Assembly: GCA_936450465.1 (NCBI GenBank)
Contig: OW388296.1
Coordinates: 51,558,931-51,622,930 of the forward strand
Reading direction: 5' to 3'
DNA: 64,000 nt
From: Gibbula magus
Taxonomy: Eukaryota; Mollusca; Gastropoda; Trochida; Trochidae
Shown here: piece by piece, positions 51,188 through 63,734 of the stretch
How positions within the stretch are numbered: position 1 is the stretch's first letter
How the letters are laid out: each line of letters opens with the position of its first letter
The notes under the pieces: generated by a model
Databases searched by the model: none
What the model saw: only the letters and a program-made list of their open reading frames with translations
Told to the model about the DNA's origin: nothing
Program-made: the position numbers and the translations under genes

Positions 51188-52840
51188 TTAGTAACTATAA
51201 ACATCTCTGTTGTAGTCAAATATAATATGAATTATACGATATTGAAACCATCTTAATTTACAACTAATAGTGCTTCGAAATGGAATAAAGTTATATATTT
51301 TCCAATCGTCTTTACTTATATTTGAGCCGATATCAGTTTCCCATTTGTTTTCACTTTTGACTTCATTAACTACATCATCTTGTTTCAATAAATCGGTGTA
51401 GAATTCTTGACATCCTTTTACCGTCTTAAATAATATTTTCAAGTTATTAGGAATAAAAGGCATTATTTGCCGTTTGTCAATTGTCAAAGATTTTGTATTA
51501 ATATATTTTACATTTGATGCAACATAGCGTTTGATCATTATAGGTTTTTTGTCAATCAAAATATTGTCATTTGTCCAAATGTACTCGATTCGGGGATCTT
51601 TAACAGTTCTTTTGCTTTGTAAGGTGGCCCATGCGTTAAAAACATCTTTCCAGAAAACGTTGGTCATATGTGGTATAATAAAGTTTCTCAGATAGGTCGA
51701 TCCCATCTCTATTGGATCTAAAGCAGTATTTGGTAGAGAAGCTGCTGCAATATTCTTCAACTTACTAGTTTTAGTATACAGTCTTCGGATCCATGATATT
51801 TTCTGGGAAAGTATTGATTCTAGTACCAATGGGACCTTTAATCCGCCTTGTTTGTAGTCTTGTACAATTAAGTTTCGCTTTATTTTATCTGGTTTCCCTT
51901 TCCACACAAATAAATGGCATTTTTGTTGTAACTTATTTATCATATCTGGTTTTGGGTTGGGGATTGATGAAAACAGGTGATTTATAGTTGGTAAAATAAG
52001 ACTTTTCAAAACAGTTATTCTACCAATAGGTGTCAAACGGTCATTAGATTATCTATTTCTTAAGCTTATCCTTGTAATTTCGTTTAACCATTTCTGCCAC
52101 ATTATGCTGAAATTATATACCAAGAAGTGTGAATGAGCGCTGTGTCCAATCCATGTCTATCGATTCACAGTATTTTGTGGGGGGAAATTGTTTTGATCCA
52201 ATCCAAATTATTTTAATTTTTTCAATATTCATTTTGAGACCGGAGAATGACGCAAATTTATTTAAAGTATCAATGGCTGCATTGAAGCAATTTTCGGTAC
52301 CATCTAGAATAATTATCGTATCATCAGTAAATTGGGTTAATAGGTATTCTAGGTCTAGCATTTTGATACCATTTATGTTTTTATTTGTTCGCAACATATG
52401 GGCAAGTATTTCGGCACATATTAAAAAAGATATGGTGACAGAGGATCGCCTTGTCTACAGCCTCTTGTAATTTGGAAGAAGTCAGATGCAAATCCATTTA
52501 CTAGTACGCTTGAATTTATATCATTGTAAAAAGTTTGAATCCATCTTTTCATCGGAGGGCCAAAATTAAAAAAGTCAAGACAGTTATCGCTGAATTTCCA
52601 TTCTACTGAGTCAAAAGCCTTCTCAAAGTCTATTAATATGAGGATACCTGGCATGTTCAGAATATCAGTATATTCCATTTTATCCTGTACCAGACGTGTA
52701 CACTCTCCTATGTATCTGCCTTTCATAAAGCCTTTCTGATCTTCACTGATGATGCTAGGTAGTGCATTTTTTAAACGAGCGACAATTGTTGCTGATGCAA
52801 TCTTTACCGTAACAAGTTTGGTCTTTCCTGTAACAAACAT
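51188..52840 (-). pseudogene. Broken L1-like non-LTR retrotransposon (reverse transcriptase)
   Basis: Three frames in order on the minus strand cover the reverse transcriptase and downstream region. Frame 52421-52840 holds motif A (LIDFEKAFDSVEW) and motif B (RGCRQGDPLSPYLF). Frame 52113-52397 holds motif C as FTDDT (FADD/YADD in active elements). Frame 51188-52036 holds the L1-type 'GGLKVP' and 'KISWIRRL' region. Frameshifts separate them (near 52410 and 52040-52110), and the endonuclease region is absent, so it is a 5'-truncated dead copy. Confidence 0.9.
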
Positions 52841-53925
52841 TTCTTTCCCATAACAGCAATATGTTTGTGTTGTTTAAAGATTTCTAGGACACGTGGTCCT
52901 ATAAAAACATTGTTGACAGAAGTAGGAATGTAACCATATACATTTATGAAATAAAAAAGTATTTCTCGCTGATGTTTTTTCTAATATTTACAAAATGGAA
53001 ACTTTCTTATGTGTCGAGTTTTAATGGGAGGCTGCATACAATTCTATTTGACCGAAATAAAACAATACAACTTCAAATATCTATATGGTTTTAGTTTAAA
53101 TCTAATCTGCTCTTCATGTCAGTCAAAATTATTTTAAGAATCATGTTTTTTTAATAATATATAACATCATTTGAGTATCGTTACGGGAAAGAAATGAGAA
53201 TGTTATATTCAAGAATACATGTTTTTTCACCCAAAAATTATTGCAATTAAGGATCAATTCTGATATATTTAGAAAGAGTACTTATATATGATGACACATA
53301 TTGAATAAATATCAACTTTTCAAACATTTTATTTTGTCATTTCATGAGCACCAAATATTAACATATTTTGAAAACGACTCACATCACTGACTTAGTTTAT
53401 GCAATGTTATTACTAATTGTGACATATTTTGTTTAAAGTACATAACATTATGATTTATTGTAACTGTTGAATTTTAAAAAGTTTTCCCTTTTGTCATTTT
53501 AATTTGCTTCACTAAATGTCTGATATATACAATATGAATAAAATGTAGTAAGCAAGATCAGCTATCAATAATCAATAAGTTCTCAATAAGACTCAATTTT
53601 TACATTTTAATAATACGCAATGCAGACCAAACTTTCGGAGTCTTTTAGCAGTTGGTTGTCTAGTGATGAAGATATAGGTGGCCCAAATTTAAGTTGGATT
53701 TTGAAATCCTTGTGTTACAAAAAGGATATTGATAAGGCAGTCCAATTTTGACTTGAAAGTTGATTTTAAGAGATTTTTATTCAGCACTTACAATTAAGAT
53801 TAAGATTAATCCATTTGATTATTCATAATGTATTGGGTGTCTTCGATGCAACAAATCATAAAAAGATAACATATATTCTTCAAAGCAGATGAATGAGGCA
53901 CATATACATCGCATCTCTACATTTT
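52841..53925. other. Noncoding stretch, nothing recognisable
   Basis: AT-rich sequence between the LINE remnant and the 33-bp minisatellite, without exons or defined repeats. Confidence 0.5.
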
Positions 53926-53929
53926 ATTC

Positions 53930-55470
53930 TGTCGTCTCTCTATTTCTATCCATATTGCATTTTGTCATCTCTCTATTTCTATCCATATTGTATTTTGTCA
54001 TCTCTCTATTTCTATCCATATTGCATTATGTCGTCTCTCTGTTTCTATCCATAGTGTATTCTGTCGTCTCTCTGTTTCTATCAATATTGTATTCTGTCGT
54101 CTCTCTGTTTCTGTCCACGTTGCATTATGTCGTCTCTCTGTTTCTATCCATAGCGTATTCTGTCGTCTCTCTATTTATATTCATATTGTATTCTGTCGTC
54201 TCTCTGTTTCTATCTATAGTGTATTCTGTCGTCTCTCTGTTTCTATCCATATGCTATTATGTCGTCTCTCTATTTCTATCCATAGTGTATTCTGTCGTCT
54301 CTATGTTTCTATCAATATTATATTATGTCGTCTCTCTAATTTTATCCATATTCCATTCTGTCGTCTCTCTAGTTCTATCCATGTGGCATGTTGCATTATG
54401 TCGTCTCTGTTTCTATCAATATTGTATTATGTCGTCTCTCTTTATTTCTATCCATATTCTATTTTGTCGTCTCTCTATTTCTATCCATAGTGTATTTTGT
54501 CGTCTATCCATAGTGTATTCTGTCGTCTCTCTATTTTTATCCACATTCTATTCTGTCGTCTCTGTTTCTATCCATGTAGTATTATGTCGTCTCTCCATTT
54601 CTATCCATATTCCATTATGTTGTCTCTCTATTTCTATCCATAGTGTATTCTGTCGTCTCTCTATTTCTATCCACATTCTATTCTGTCGTCTCTCTGTTTC
54701 TATCAATAGTGTATTCTGTCGTCTCTCTGTTTCTATCCATATGCTATTATGTCGTCTCTCTATTTCTATCCATAGTGTATTCTGTCGTCTCTCTATTTCT
54801 ATCCATAGTGTATTCTGTCGTCTCTATGTTTCTATCAATATTATATTATGTTGTCTCTCTAATTTTATCCATATTCCATTCTGTCGTCTTTCTAGTTCTA
54901 TCCATGTGGCATGTTGCATTATGTCGTCTCTGTTTCTATCAATATTGTATTATGTCGTCTCTCTTTATTTCTATCCATATTCTATTTTGTCGTCTCTCTA
55001 TTTCTATCCATAGTGTATTTTGTCGTCTATCCATAGTGTATTCTGTCGTCTCTCTATTTCTATCCACATTCTATTCTGTCGTCTCTGTTTCTATCCATGT
55101 AGTATTATGTCGTCTCTCCATTTCTATCCATATTCCATTATGTTGTCTCTCTATTTCTATCCATAGTGTATTCTGTCGTCTCTCTATTTCTATCCATATT
55201 CTATTCTGTCGTCTCACTGTTTCTATCCATATAGTATTATGTCGTCTCTCTATTTCTATCAACATTCTATTCTGTCGTCTCTCTATTTCTATCCATATTC
55301 TATTTTGTCGTCTCTCTATTTCTATCCATATTCTATTCTGTCGTCTCTCTATTTCTATCCATATTCTATTATGTCGTCTCTCTATTTCTATCCATAGTGT
55401 ATTCTGTCGTCTCTCTATTTCTATCCATATTCTATTCTGTGGTCTCTCTGTTTCTATCCATATATCATGC
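53930..55470. repeat. 33-bp minisatellite with higher-order repeats
   Basis: Nearly fifty units of about 33 bp with GTCGTCTCTCTATTTCTATC. Because 33 is a multiple of three, long open frames run through it (for example 53889-55013), encoding Val-Ser-Leu-Phe-Leu-Ser repeats. A block around 54250-54620 is repeated around 54740-55140, so a larger unit was duplicated. I consider it noncoding. Confidence 0.93.
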
Positions 55471-55684
55471 AGTGACTATAGAGAGCTGAAATTTTATATG
55501 CATACTCCTTGGCCAATGGGGATTCTAAATTGTAGATTTGTTGACCTTGTAACCCTAAATGTTGGTCACAGGGATCATGACCTATTTTCATGCAGACTCC
55601 TTGGCCAATGGGGATTCTAAATTGTAGATTTGTTGACCTTGTGACCCCAAATGTGGGTCAAACAAAAACAATATGTCTCCCGAC
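55471..55684. repeat. ~92-bp 'CTCCTTGGCCAATGGGG' tandem repeat, block 1
   Basis: About two units with 'GACTCCTTGGCCAATGGGGA', 'AATTGTAGATTTGTTGACC' and 'GACCCCAAATGTGGGTCA'. It breaks off at GTCTCCCGAC just where the segmental duplication begins. Confidence 0.9.
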
Positions 55685-56717
55685 TACCTACTTCCTCCTC
55701 CCCCGCAACCACTTCCGGGTCAATTTAACCGTGACCTCAGGCCAAATCTTGGGTTTTTAAACTTGAAATGTCGTTATCTTTCATTTTGTATCTGTACAAA
55801 TACTCACATGAAATATTTTTTTTAAAAACAACCAAAACTGTCATTTATTTGTGTTTAGATATGTTTGTCAAAAACAGAACCATGTGGAAGATTGAGCCAC
55901 AATGAATAATGGGAGAGCACATGAGAGGAAGTATTTAAGAAGAAATACAATTTCTCTAAATGGATCAATTTGTTTGAAAACTGCTACTGCTGAAATAAAC
56001 TGGTGTGACACTTTAGTGATGGTTGTTGGAAATGCTTTTTTTTTCAGTTCAATGTGAAACATTCCAGTTTTTCTGCCTGTCTCTAAGTTATTACTTATTC
56101 AAAGATATACTGTCATACTTTTACTTACATTCTTTATTTTCCAATTTGGTTTGGACTGTGTTCTAATTATGGACAGATTTATATTAATTTGACACTTTCT
56201 AATGCAGAATTCTGTCTTGTAAACAACATTTGCGCATCGCACAGATGAAGCACCCAATCAGGATTCTCCTTGTCTTCTAGGGAGTAACTGTTCAATATTT
56301 AACAGAGTTGATGCTAGAAAATCTGAAGGGAGTCACCTCTTTGGCAAAAGAATGACTAATGCAGGCCAACCACAATATTTTTGTGAAATGAAACTATTCC
56401 CCATGGTGGTTCTGCACAGTCTGTGTGAACAAAACTCGCTTTAATTTTTTGAAATATGTATGACCTTATTGCGCGTAGTACTGAAGACAATGATAGAAAC
56501 CGATTTCTTCAACAAAGTTGTAACCTCATAAAAGTTTGTCCTTCCAGAGTACTGACCAAGACTGTGCTGTAAATTGCTGCATTTGTTAACTCTCTACCTG
56601 CAGTGGGCCAACTTATTGTCATTCCATATGAAGAGAATCCAGCAAGGGGAAATATTATATTTCTACTAAGAAATGTTAATCCTTTTTCTACTCGCGTTTA
56701 TAATATTCCTTTTTTAG

Positions 56718-57290
56718 GTCAACAGGCCTGAAAGACCCGATGGGCTTATGGCATGGAATGGCGTCCGGCGTCTGGCCGTCTGTAAACATTTAGCTTTTTC
56801 AACTCCTTCTCAAGAACCAGCGACTCTATAGAGCTGAAATTTTATATGCAGACTCCTTGGCCAATGGGGATTCTAAATTGTAGATTTGTTGACCTTGTGA
56901 CCCCAAATGTGGGTCACAGGGGTCATGACCTATTTTCATGCAGACTCCTTGGCCAATGGGGATTCTAAATTGTAGATTTGTTGATCTTGTGACCCCAAAT
57001 GTGGGTCACAGGGATCATGACCTATTTTCATGCAGACTCCTTGGCCAATGGGGATTCTAAATTGTAGATTTGTTGATCTTGTGACCCCAAATGTGGGTCA
57101 CAGGGGTCATGACCTATTTCATCTTCTTCTCAAGTATGAAGAGCTCTAGAAAGCTGAATTGTTGTGTACAGACTCCTTGGCCAATGGGGATTTTAAATTG
57201 TAGATTTGTTGACATTGTGAACCCAAATGTGGGTCAAACAAAAACAATATGTCTCCCGACTCTTCGGGCCGGAAGACATAACAATGAATA
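56718..57290. repeat. ~92-bp tandem repeat, block 2, capped by a hairpin
   Basis: Four units (from about 56849, 56940, 57032 and 57167), preceded by 'GGTCAACAGGCCTGAAAGAC' and ended by a hairpin GTCTCCCGAC..GGGCCGGAAGAC (57249-57277). Copy 2 has three units at 62276-62741. Confidence 0.88.
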
Positions 57291-57635
57291 TCTTTAGATA
57301 GAGCTTACATCATTGCTATACAAATTTTGACTGTGCATGTGCAGCATTAATTATCAAATAGATATAGATTTCAAAAAAGTCTGTGTGTCAGTTTTGAAGG
57401 AATTATTGTGTGGTTAATTTGAAAAGTTAAAATATTTGATTGCAAAGTAGTCAAGTTCTAAGTAAAGACATTCACAGTGATATCCATTCGGATGTGTTTT
57501 CAAAACATCAACATAACAGAATACAAAAAAGAGAAGACAGACAACATATATCAGTTTGATCACTATTTATTACAAGCTCAAGCAATGTCATTATCATATC
57601 CCCACAAAGTATATACAAGTCCCCATGAATAACCC

Positions 57636-59268
57636 TGCCTCCCTCAATCCCACCCAGCCATTCACTCACCCTCCCTCCCTCCCAAACTCACTCACCCCCA
57701 CCTCCCCCCCCCCTCTCCCTCCCACTCTCTCACCCTCCTTCCCTCCCACATTCACTCACTCCCTCACCCTCCCTCCTTTCTATCACTCACTCTCTCACTC
57801 TTCCTCCCTCCCTCACTCTCTCACCCTCCCTCCCTCCCAAACTCACTCATCCCCCCCCCCTCTCCCTCCCCCCCTCCCTCCCACTCTCTCACCCTCCCGA
57901 CCTCCCTCCCTAACTCTCGCACCCTCCCTCCCTCACTCACCCACCCTCCCTCCCACACTCACTCACCCTCCCTCCCTCCGTCACTATCTCACCCTCCCTC
58001 CCTCCCTCCCACATTCACTCACTCACTCACCCTCCCTCCCTCACACACTCACCCTCCCTCCCTCCCTCCCATATTCACTCACTCACTCTCTCACCCTCCC
58101 TCCCACACTCACTCACCTTCCCTCCCTCACTCACTCACTCACCCTCCCTCCCTCACTCACTCACCCTCCCTCCCTCCGTCACTATCTCACCCTCTCTCCC
58201 TCCCTCCCTCCCTCCCTCCCTCCAGCCCACACCTCACTCACTAACTCACCCACACACTCAGGCTCCCTTCCTCCCTCCTAAATTCACTCACTCCCTCACA
58301 CACTCATCCTCCCTCCCTCCCTCCCATACTCACTCACTCACTCTTTCAACCTCCTTCTATCACTCACTCTCTCACTCTTCCTCCCTCCCTCACTCTCTCA
58401 CCCTCCCTCCCTCACTTTCTCACCCTCCCTCCCACAAATTTAATCACCCTCTAACCCTCCACCCCTCCCTCCCTCCGTCACTATCTCACTCACTCACTCT
58501 TTTAACCTCCTTCTATCACTCACTCTCTCACTCTTCCTCCCTCCCTCACTATCTCACCCTCTCTTCCTCCCTCCTTCCCACTACCACTCACCCTCCCTCA
58601 CTACCACATTCACTCACTCACTCACCCTCCCTCCCTCACACACTCATCCTCCCTCCCTCCCTCCCTCCCTCCAATACTCACTCATTCACTCTTTCAACCC
58701 CCCCTCTCTCATTCACTCCCTCACTCATCCAACCTCCCTCACTCTCTCACCCTCCCTCCCACACATTTACTCACCCTCTCTACCTCCCTCCCTCCGTCAC
58801 TATCTCACCCTCTCTAACTCCCTCCTTCCCAAACCAACTCACTCACACACTCACCCTCCCTCCCTCCCATACTCACTCACTCACTCTTACAACCTCCATC
58901 TCTCACTCACTCTCCCTCCCTCTCTCTCTCCCTTCCGCCCTCACTTTCTCACCCTCCCTCCCATCCCACACTCACTCACCCTTTCTCCCTCCCTCACTCC
59001 CACACTCACTCACCCTCCCTCCCTCCCACACTCACTCACCCTCCCTCCCTTCCTCCCTCTCACACTCACTCACCCACTCACCCTCCTTCCCACAGCCACT
59101 CACTCACCCACTCACCCTCACTCACTCACCTCCCTCACTCACACACTTACCCTCCCTCCCTCCCATACTCACTTTTTCAACCTCCCTCTCTCACTCACAC
59201 TCTCACACTCCCTCCCTCACTCTCTCACCCTCTCTCTCTCTCTCACACTCAATCATTCTTTCTCACAA
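57636..59268. repeat. CCCTCC/CACTCA low-complexity array, 1.6 kb
   Basis: Pyrimidine-rich array of CCCTCCCTCC and CACTCACTCACC words. The matching array in the second copy is only about 0.4 kb (63088-63472). Pro/Ser/His/Leu-rich open frames through it are artefacts of composition. Confidence 0.95.
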
Positions 59269-59299
59269 ACTGTGACATTCGCCTTCAGACAAGAAACGT

Positions 59300-59524
59300 T
59301 CATGCACTGGTTCTCTTGAACATCTCCTTGAAAAACTTCAAGACACGTGAACATAGGCTGGAAAATAAAGAGGGCTTAGGGGTGTCTGCGACCTCAGTGT
59401 CTTCCAGGTCAATTTTCGTAAAGTCCCGGTCATCAACAATTGGAACACGGCAAATATTGACCGACACTGAGGTGCTCTGGGATGTTGCTGGGAACAGGGA
59501 CTTGGCCTCTCTCAAGACAATAGG
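59300..59524 (-). CDS. Candidate terminal exon of an unrecognised gene, copy 1
   Basis: An acceptor CTCTCCACCAG precedes an open frame of 74 codons ending in TGA. It starts PIVLREAKSLFP and contains ICRVPIVDDRDFTKIDLED, then a basic, aromatic end (VLKFFKEMFKR). The composition is protein-like and the frame is kept in the duplicate at 63510-63734. Upstream exons would lie at higher coordinates, but none could be identified between 59800 and 61245. Family not recognised. Confidence 0.5.
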   Translation of the reverse strand, partial: PIVLREAKSLFPATSQSTSVSVNICRVPIVDDRDFTKIDLEDTEVADTPKPSLFSSLCSRVLKFFKEMFKRTSA

Positions 59525-59790
59525 CTGGTGGAGAGAAAAGGGAAAAAGTGTTATTTGACCACTGAATATAATACCAGTCAAAACGAGTTGGCATTTACAG
59601 GTTCTAGGAATCATGTCTTATCATGCATTGATATCTGCAGAAGTAGGCATCATGCAGTTCCAACTTTTAAAACTACGAATTTAAAATGGCTACATTGGTC
59701 AGTTTAACTGAGATGAAGTAAATGGAGAAAGCTGAACTACATATTTGCATTCAAATGACTCAGTGGTTGGCAGTTAATGCTCCAAAGGCA

Positions 59791-61245
59791 TATTTACATG
59801 GTAAAATTTTATGAAAATATACATGACAAGATTTGGATCTTGATCTTTTGTTAGTAGGAAATCTAGGCTGTGGACATTCATTTTCAAGAACATGTTCATT
59901 TCCTGTGTTAACATACTTTACGGGGAGCAAGAGGTGTCAGGGTGGGGTGGACAAGAGCGGTAGGGCTTTCATATGCAGTATAAGCTGTAAGTGGTAAAGA
60001 GGAGGATTAAGACAGTGTACAATAGTCTTAGTCGGCGTGATATATTGTTTCATTATACTGGTGTCACTGTGTAAGCTCACGGAGTAACAAAACAAACAAT
60101 ATGTGGAAAAGGAATATCCCTCATGTCATGGGTTTTGTCATTACTTTAGGTTTATTACATTTTACAGACCAGAATGTACATTACTTGTTTTTTTTAATGG
60201 TACAAATACATAGGGAACAGATTGATTCGGGAACAGAACTGCGACTCAAATCACACTTTCTGTAATGAAAGATAAACCAAAATGGCAGACATGTTTCTGC
60301 AACTTTGGTAAAATTTGCTTTTACCCATAGTATCGAAATAAAACACGTAAGGGCGTGTTACTTCCAAAATAATGGTACCTTGTATGTATATGACCGAGCT
60401 CATGTTGGCAACTGAAGGTATTGGCAGTTCCAAACCAGAAAAACTTCGAAAAAATCACGAGAGCAAAAAAAGAGAGATCTGGGCAACAGTGATTGTTGAC
60501 AGAAAAGACAATCGTTGTCATGGATGTACACGATCTCGTGAGATCTCGAGAGAAAGGTCACGTGACATGATGGGGCCCGAGTTGGGTGGCGCAACATTCA
60601 AACGTGACTGTAACTTTCTCCATTGTTTGTAGAACAGTATGGAAGACACAGTATATCTTGTATACGTTTCCCAGGGATAGCCACAGATGATACTTCGTTA
60701 GTTGTTTAGTGACAAAAGCGTTGAAAGTATTTATCTTGAGAAAATGCACACCTTAATTTCGCCTCCAACAGTTCAGCTGGCCTGACGTTGGCAACGAGAG
60801 TGATCTGCCCCTGATGCCTAGTCACGCCACTGGGTGACAATTAGGGTTGGAACCTGACCTCAGTGCACAATTCAATTTCAGTGCATTTATCATGAGAAAC
60901 AAGTTTGAATAATGAACTACCTGACATTCCCGGAGCACAGGACTTGCTGTGAAGTCAAAACAAACCTCTCTGCACTACACAATTGCAAACCAACGTGGGG
61001 GTTGACCAGCCCAATTTTGAGATATGACTGGAAAATGCAGACATATACACTGACGTGTCACTGACAACACACTAAAGTGCACAGAATCAACATACTTTAT
61101 ACCCACCACCCGTCCAAAAGCACTGACATTAAAAATCTAGCAAAATTACTGTTGGTAGTATACTCTCTCACGTCACAATACATTCCCGAAACATAATGTA
61201 AAAAAACTGGAACTGGCTGTCCCAGAATACCCTACTATATTCCAG
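59791..61245. other. Rest of duplication unit 1, no gene recognised
   Basis: No exon was recognised here. A CpG-containing spot near 60530-60565 has TCTCGTGAGATCTCGAGAGA followed by GTCACGTGAC (an E-box palindrome), which could be regulatory. The counterpart in copy 2 lies beyond the window. Confidence 0.45.
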
Positions 61246-62275
61246 TACCTACTTCCTCCTCCCCGCAACCACTTCCGGGTCAATTTAACCGTGACCTCAG
61301 GCCAAATCTTGGATTTTTAAACTTGAAATGTCGTTATCTTTCATTTTGTATCTGTACAAATAATCACATGAAATATTTTTTTTAAAAACAACCAAAACTG
61401 TCATTTATTTGTGTTTAGATATGTTTGTCAAAAACAGAACCATGTGGAAGATTGAGCCACAATGAATAATGGGAGAGCACATGAGAGGAAGTATTTAAGA
61501 AGAAATACAATTTCTCTAAATGGATCAATTTGTTTGAAAACTGCTACTGCTGAAATAAACTGGTGTGACACTTTAGTGATGGTTGTTGGAAATGCTTTTT
61601 TTTCAGTTCAATGTGAAACATTCCAGTTTTTCTGCCTGTCTCTTAAGTTATTACTTATTCAAAGATATACTGTCATACTTTTACTTACATTCTTTATTTT
61701 CAAATTTGGTTTGGACTGTGTTCTAATTATGGACAGATTTATATTAATTTGACACTTTCTAATGCAGAATTCTGTCTTGTAAACAACATTTGCGCATCGC
61801 ACAGATGAAGCACCCAATCAGGATTCTCCTTGTCTTCTAGGGAGTAACTGTTCAATATTTAACAGAGTTGATGCTAGAAAATCTGAAGGGAGTCACCTCT
61901 TTGGCAAAAGAATGACTAATGCAGGCCAACCACAATATTTTTGTGAAATGAAACTATTCCCCATGGTGGTTCTGCACAGTCTGTGTGAACAAAACTCGCT
62001 TTAATTTTTTGAAATATGTATGACCTTATTGCGCGTAGTACTGAAGACAATGATAGAAACCGATTTCTTCAACAAAGTTGTAACCTCATAAAAGGTTGTC
62101 CTTCCAGAGTACTGACCAAGACTGTGCTGTAAATTGCTGCATTTTATAACTCTCTACCTGCAGTGGGCCAACTTATTGTCATTCCATATGAAGAGAATCC
62201 AGCAGGGGGAAATATTATATTTCTATTAAGAAATGTTAATCCTTTTTCTACTCGCGTATATAATATTCCTTTTTT

Positions 62276-62741
62276 AAGGTCAACAGGCCTGAAAGACCCG
62301 ATGGGCTTATGGCATGGAATGGCGTCCGGCGTCTGGCTTTTTCGACTCCTTCTCAAGAACCAGCGACTATAGAGCTGAAATTGTATATGCAGACTCCTTG
62401 GCCATTGGGGATTCTAAATTGTAGATTTGTTGACCTTGTGACCCCAAATGTGGGTCACAGGGATCATGACCTATTTTCATGCAGACTCCTTGGCCAATGG
62501 GGATTCTAAATTGTAGATTTTTTGATCTTGTGACCCCAAATGTGGGTCACAGGGGTCATGACCTATTTTCATTTTCTTCTCAAGTATGAAGAGCTCTAGA
62601 AAGCTGAATTGTTGTGTACAGACTCCTTGGCCAATGGGGATTTTAAATTGTAGATTTGTTGACATTGTGAATCCAAATGTGGGTCAAACAAAAACAATAT
62701 GTCTCCCGACTCTTCGGGCCGGAAGACATAACAATGAATAT
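62276..62741. repeat. ~92-bp tandem repeat, block 3, capped by a hairpin
   Basis: Three units (from about 62391, 62482 and 62614) and the same terminal hairpin with CTTCGGGCCGGAAGACAT. It is the counterpart of block 2 within the segmental duplication. Confidence 0.88.
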
Positions 62742-63087
62742 CTTTAGATAGAGCCTACATCATTGCTATACAAATTTTGACTGTGCATGTGCAGCATTAA
62801 TTATCAAATAGATATAGATTTTAAAAAAGTCTGTGTGTCAGTTTTGAAGGAATTATTGTGTGGTTAATTTGAAAAGTTAAAATATTTGATTGCAAAGTAG
62901 TCAAGTTCTAAGTAAAGACTTTCACAGTGATATCCATTCGGATGCGTTTTCAAAACATCAACATAACAGAATACAAAAAAGAGTAGACAGACAACATATA
63001 TCAGTTTGATCACTATTTATTACAAGCTCAAGCAATGTCATTATCATATCCCCACAAAGTATATACAAGTCCCCAAGAATAACCCTG

Positions 63088-63472
63088 CCTCCCTCCCTCC
63101 CACCCAGCCATTCACTCACCCTCCCTCCCTCCCTCCAAAACTCACTCACCCACCCTCCCTCCCTTCCTCCCACTCTCTCACCACCCCTCACTCCCACACT
63201 CACTCACCCTCCCTCCCTCCCACACTCACTCACCCTCCCTCCCTTCCTCCCTCTCACACTCACTCACCCACTCACCCTCCTTCCCACAGCCACTCACTCA
63301 CCCACTCACCCTCCCTCCCACCTTCCCTCACTCACTCACCTCCCTCACTCACACACTCACCCTCCCTCCCTCCCATACTCACTCTTTCAACCTCCCTCTC
63401 TCACTCACACTCTCACACTCCCTCCCTCACTCTCTCACCCTCTCTCTCTCTCTCACACTCAATCATTCTCTC
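63088..63472. repeat. CCCTCC/CACTCA low-complexity array, 0.4 kb
   Basis: Contracted counterpart of the array at 57636-59268, with the same flanking unique sequence on both sides. Confidence 0.95.
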
Positions 63473-63509
63473 TCACAAACTGTGACATTCGCCTTCAGAA
63501 AAGAAACGT

Positions 63510-63734
63510 TCATGCACTGGTTCTCTTGAACATCTCCTTGAAAAACTTCAAGACACGTGAACATAGGCTGAAAAATAAAGAGGGCTTAGGGGTGTCTGCG
63601 ACCTCAGTGTCTTCCAGGTCAATTTTCGTAAAGTCCCGGTCATCAACAATTGGAACACGGCAAATATTGACCGACACTGAGGTGCTCTGGGATGTTTCTG
63701 GGAACAGGGACTTGGCCTCTCTCAAGACAATAGG
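63510..63734 (-). CDS. Candidate terminal exon of an unrecognised gene, copy 2
   Basis: Same frame, acceptor and stop as 59300-59524. Two base differences fall inside, both changing the protein (A to E and S to F). The open frame has survived duplication but shows no sign of purifying selection from so few changes. Family not recognised. Confidence 0.5.
   Translation of the reverse strand, partial: PIVLREAKSLFPETSQSTSVSVNICRVPIVDDRDFTKIDLEDTEVADTPKPSLFFSLCSRVLKFFKEMFKRTSA

Larger units (their letters stand above)
55685..59790. repeat. Segmental duplication, copy 1
   Basis: Starting with TACCTACTTCCTCCTCCC this segment matches 61246-64000 almost base for base, except that tandem arrays inside differ in length. 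The matching part runs on to the window edge in copy 2. The start-to-start distance is 5561 bp, so this looks like a tandem duplication. Confidence 0.93.

Noticed and set aside
51188..52840. A functional reverse transcriptase gene
   Set aside because: Frameshifts, FTDD in place of FADD/YADD and absence of the endonuclease show a dead fragment.
53889..55620. Open frames of 374 and 325 codons as genes
   Set aside because: They arise from the 33-bp minisatellite, whose unit is a multiple of three. No domain, no splice context.
57556..58281. 241-codon Pro/Ser-rich open frame (and the 159-codon one at 63006-63485)
   Set aside because: Both are low-complexity translations of the CCCTCC/CACTCA arrays, which differ greatly in length between duplicates.
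60372..60632. 86-codon open frame as an exon
   Set aside because: No splice sites in phase or family resemblance; it overlaps antisense frames of similar quality.
61462..61752. 96-codon open frame in duplication copy 2
   Set aside because: A one-base length difference breaks it in copy 1, there is no splice or domain support, and the sequence is AT-rich.
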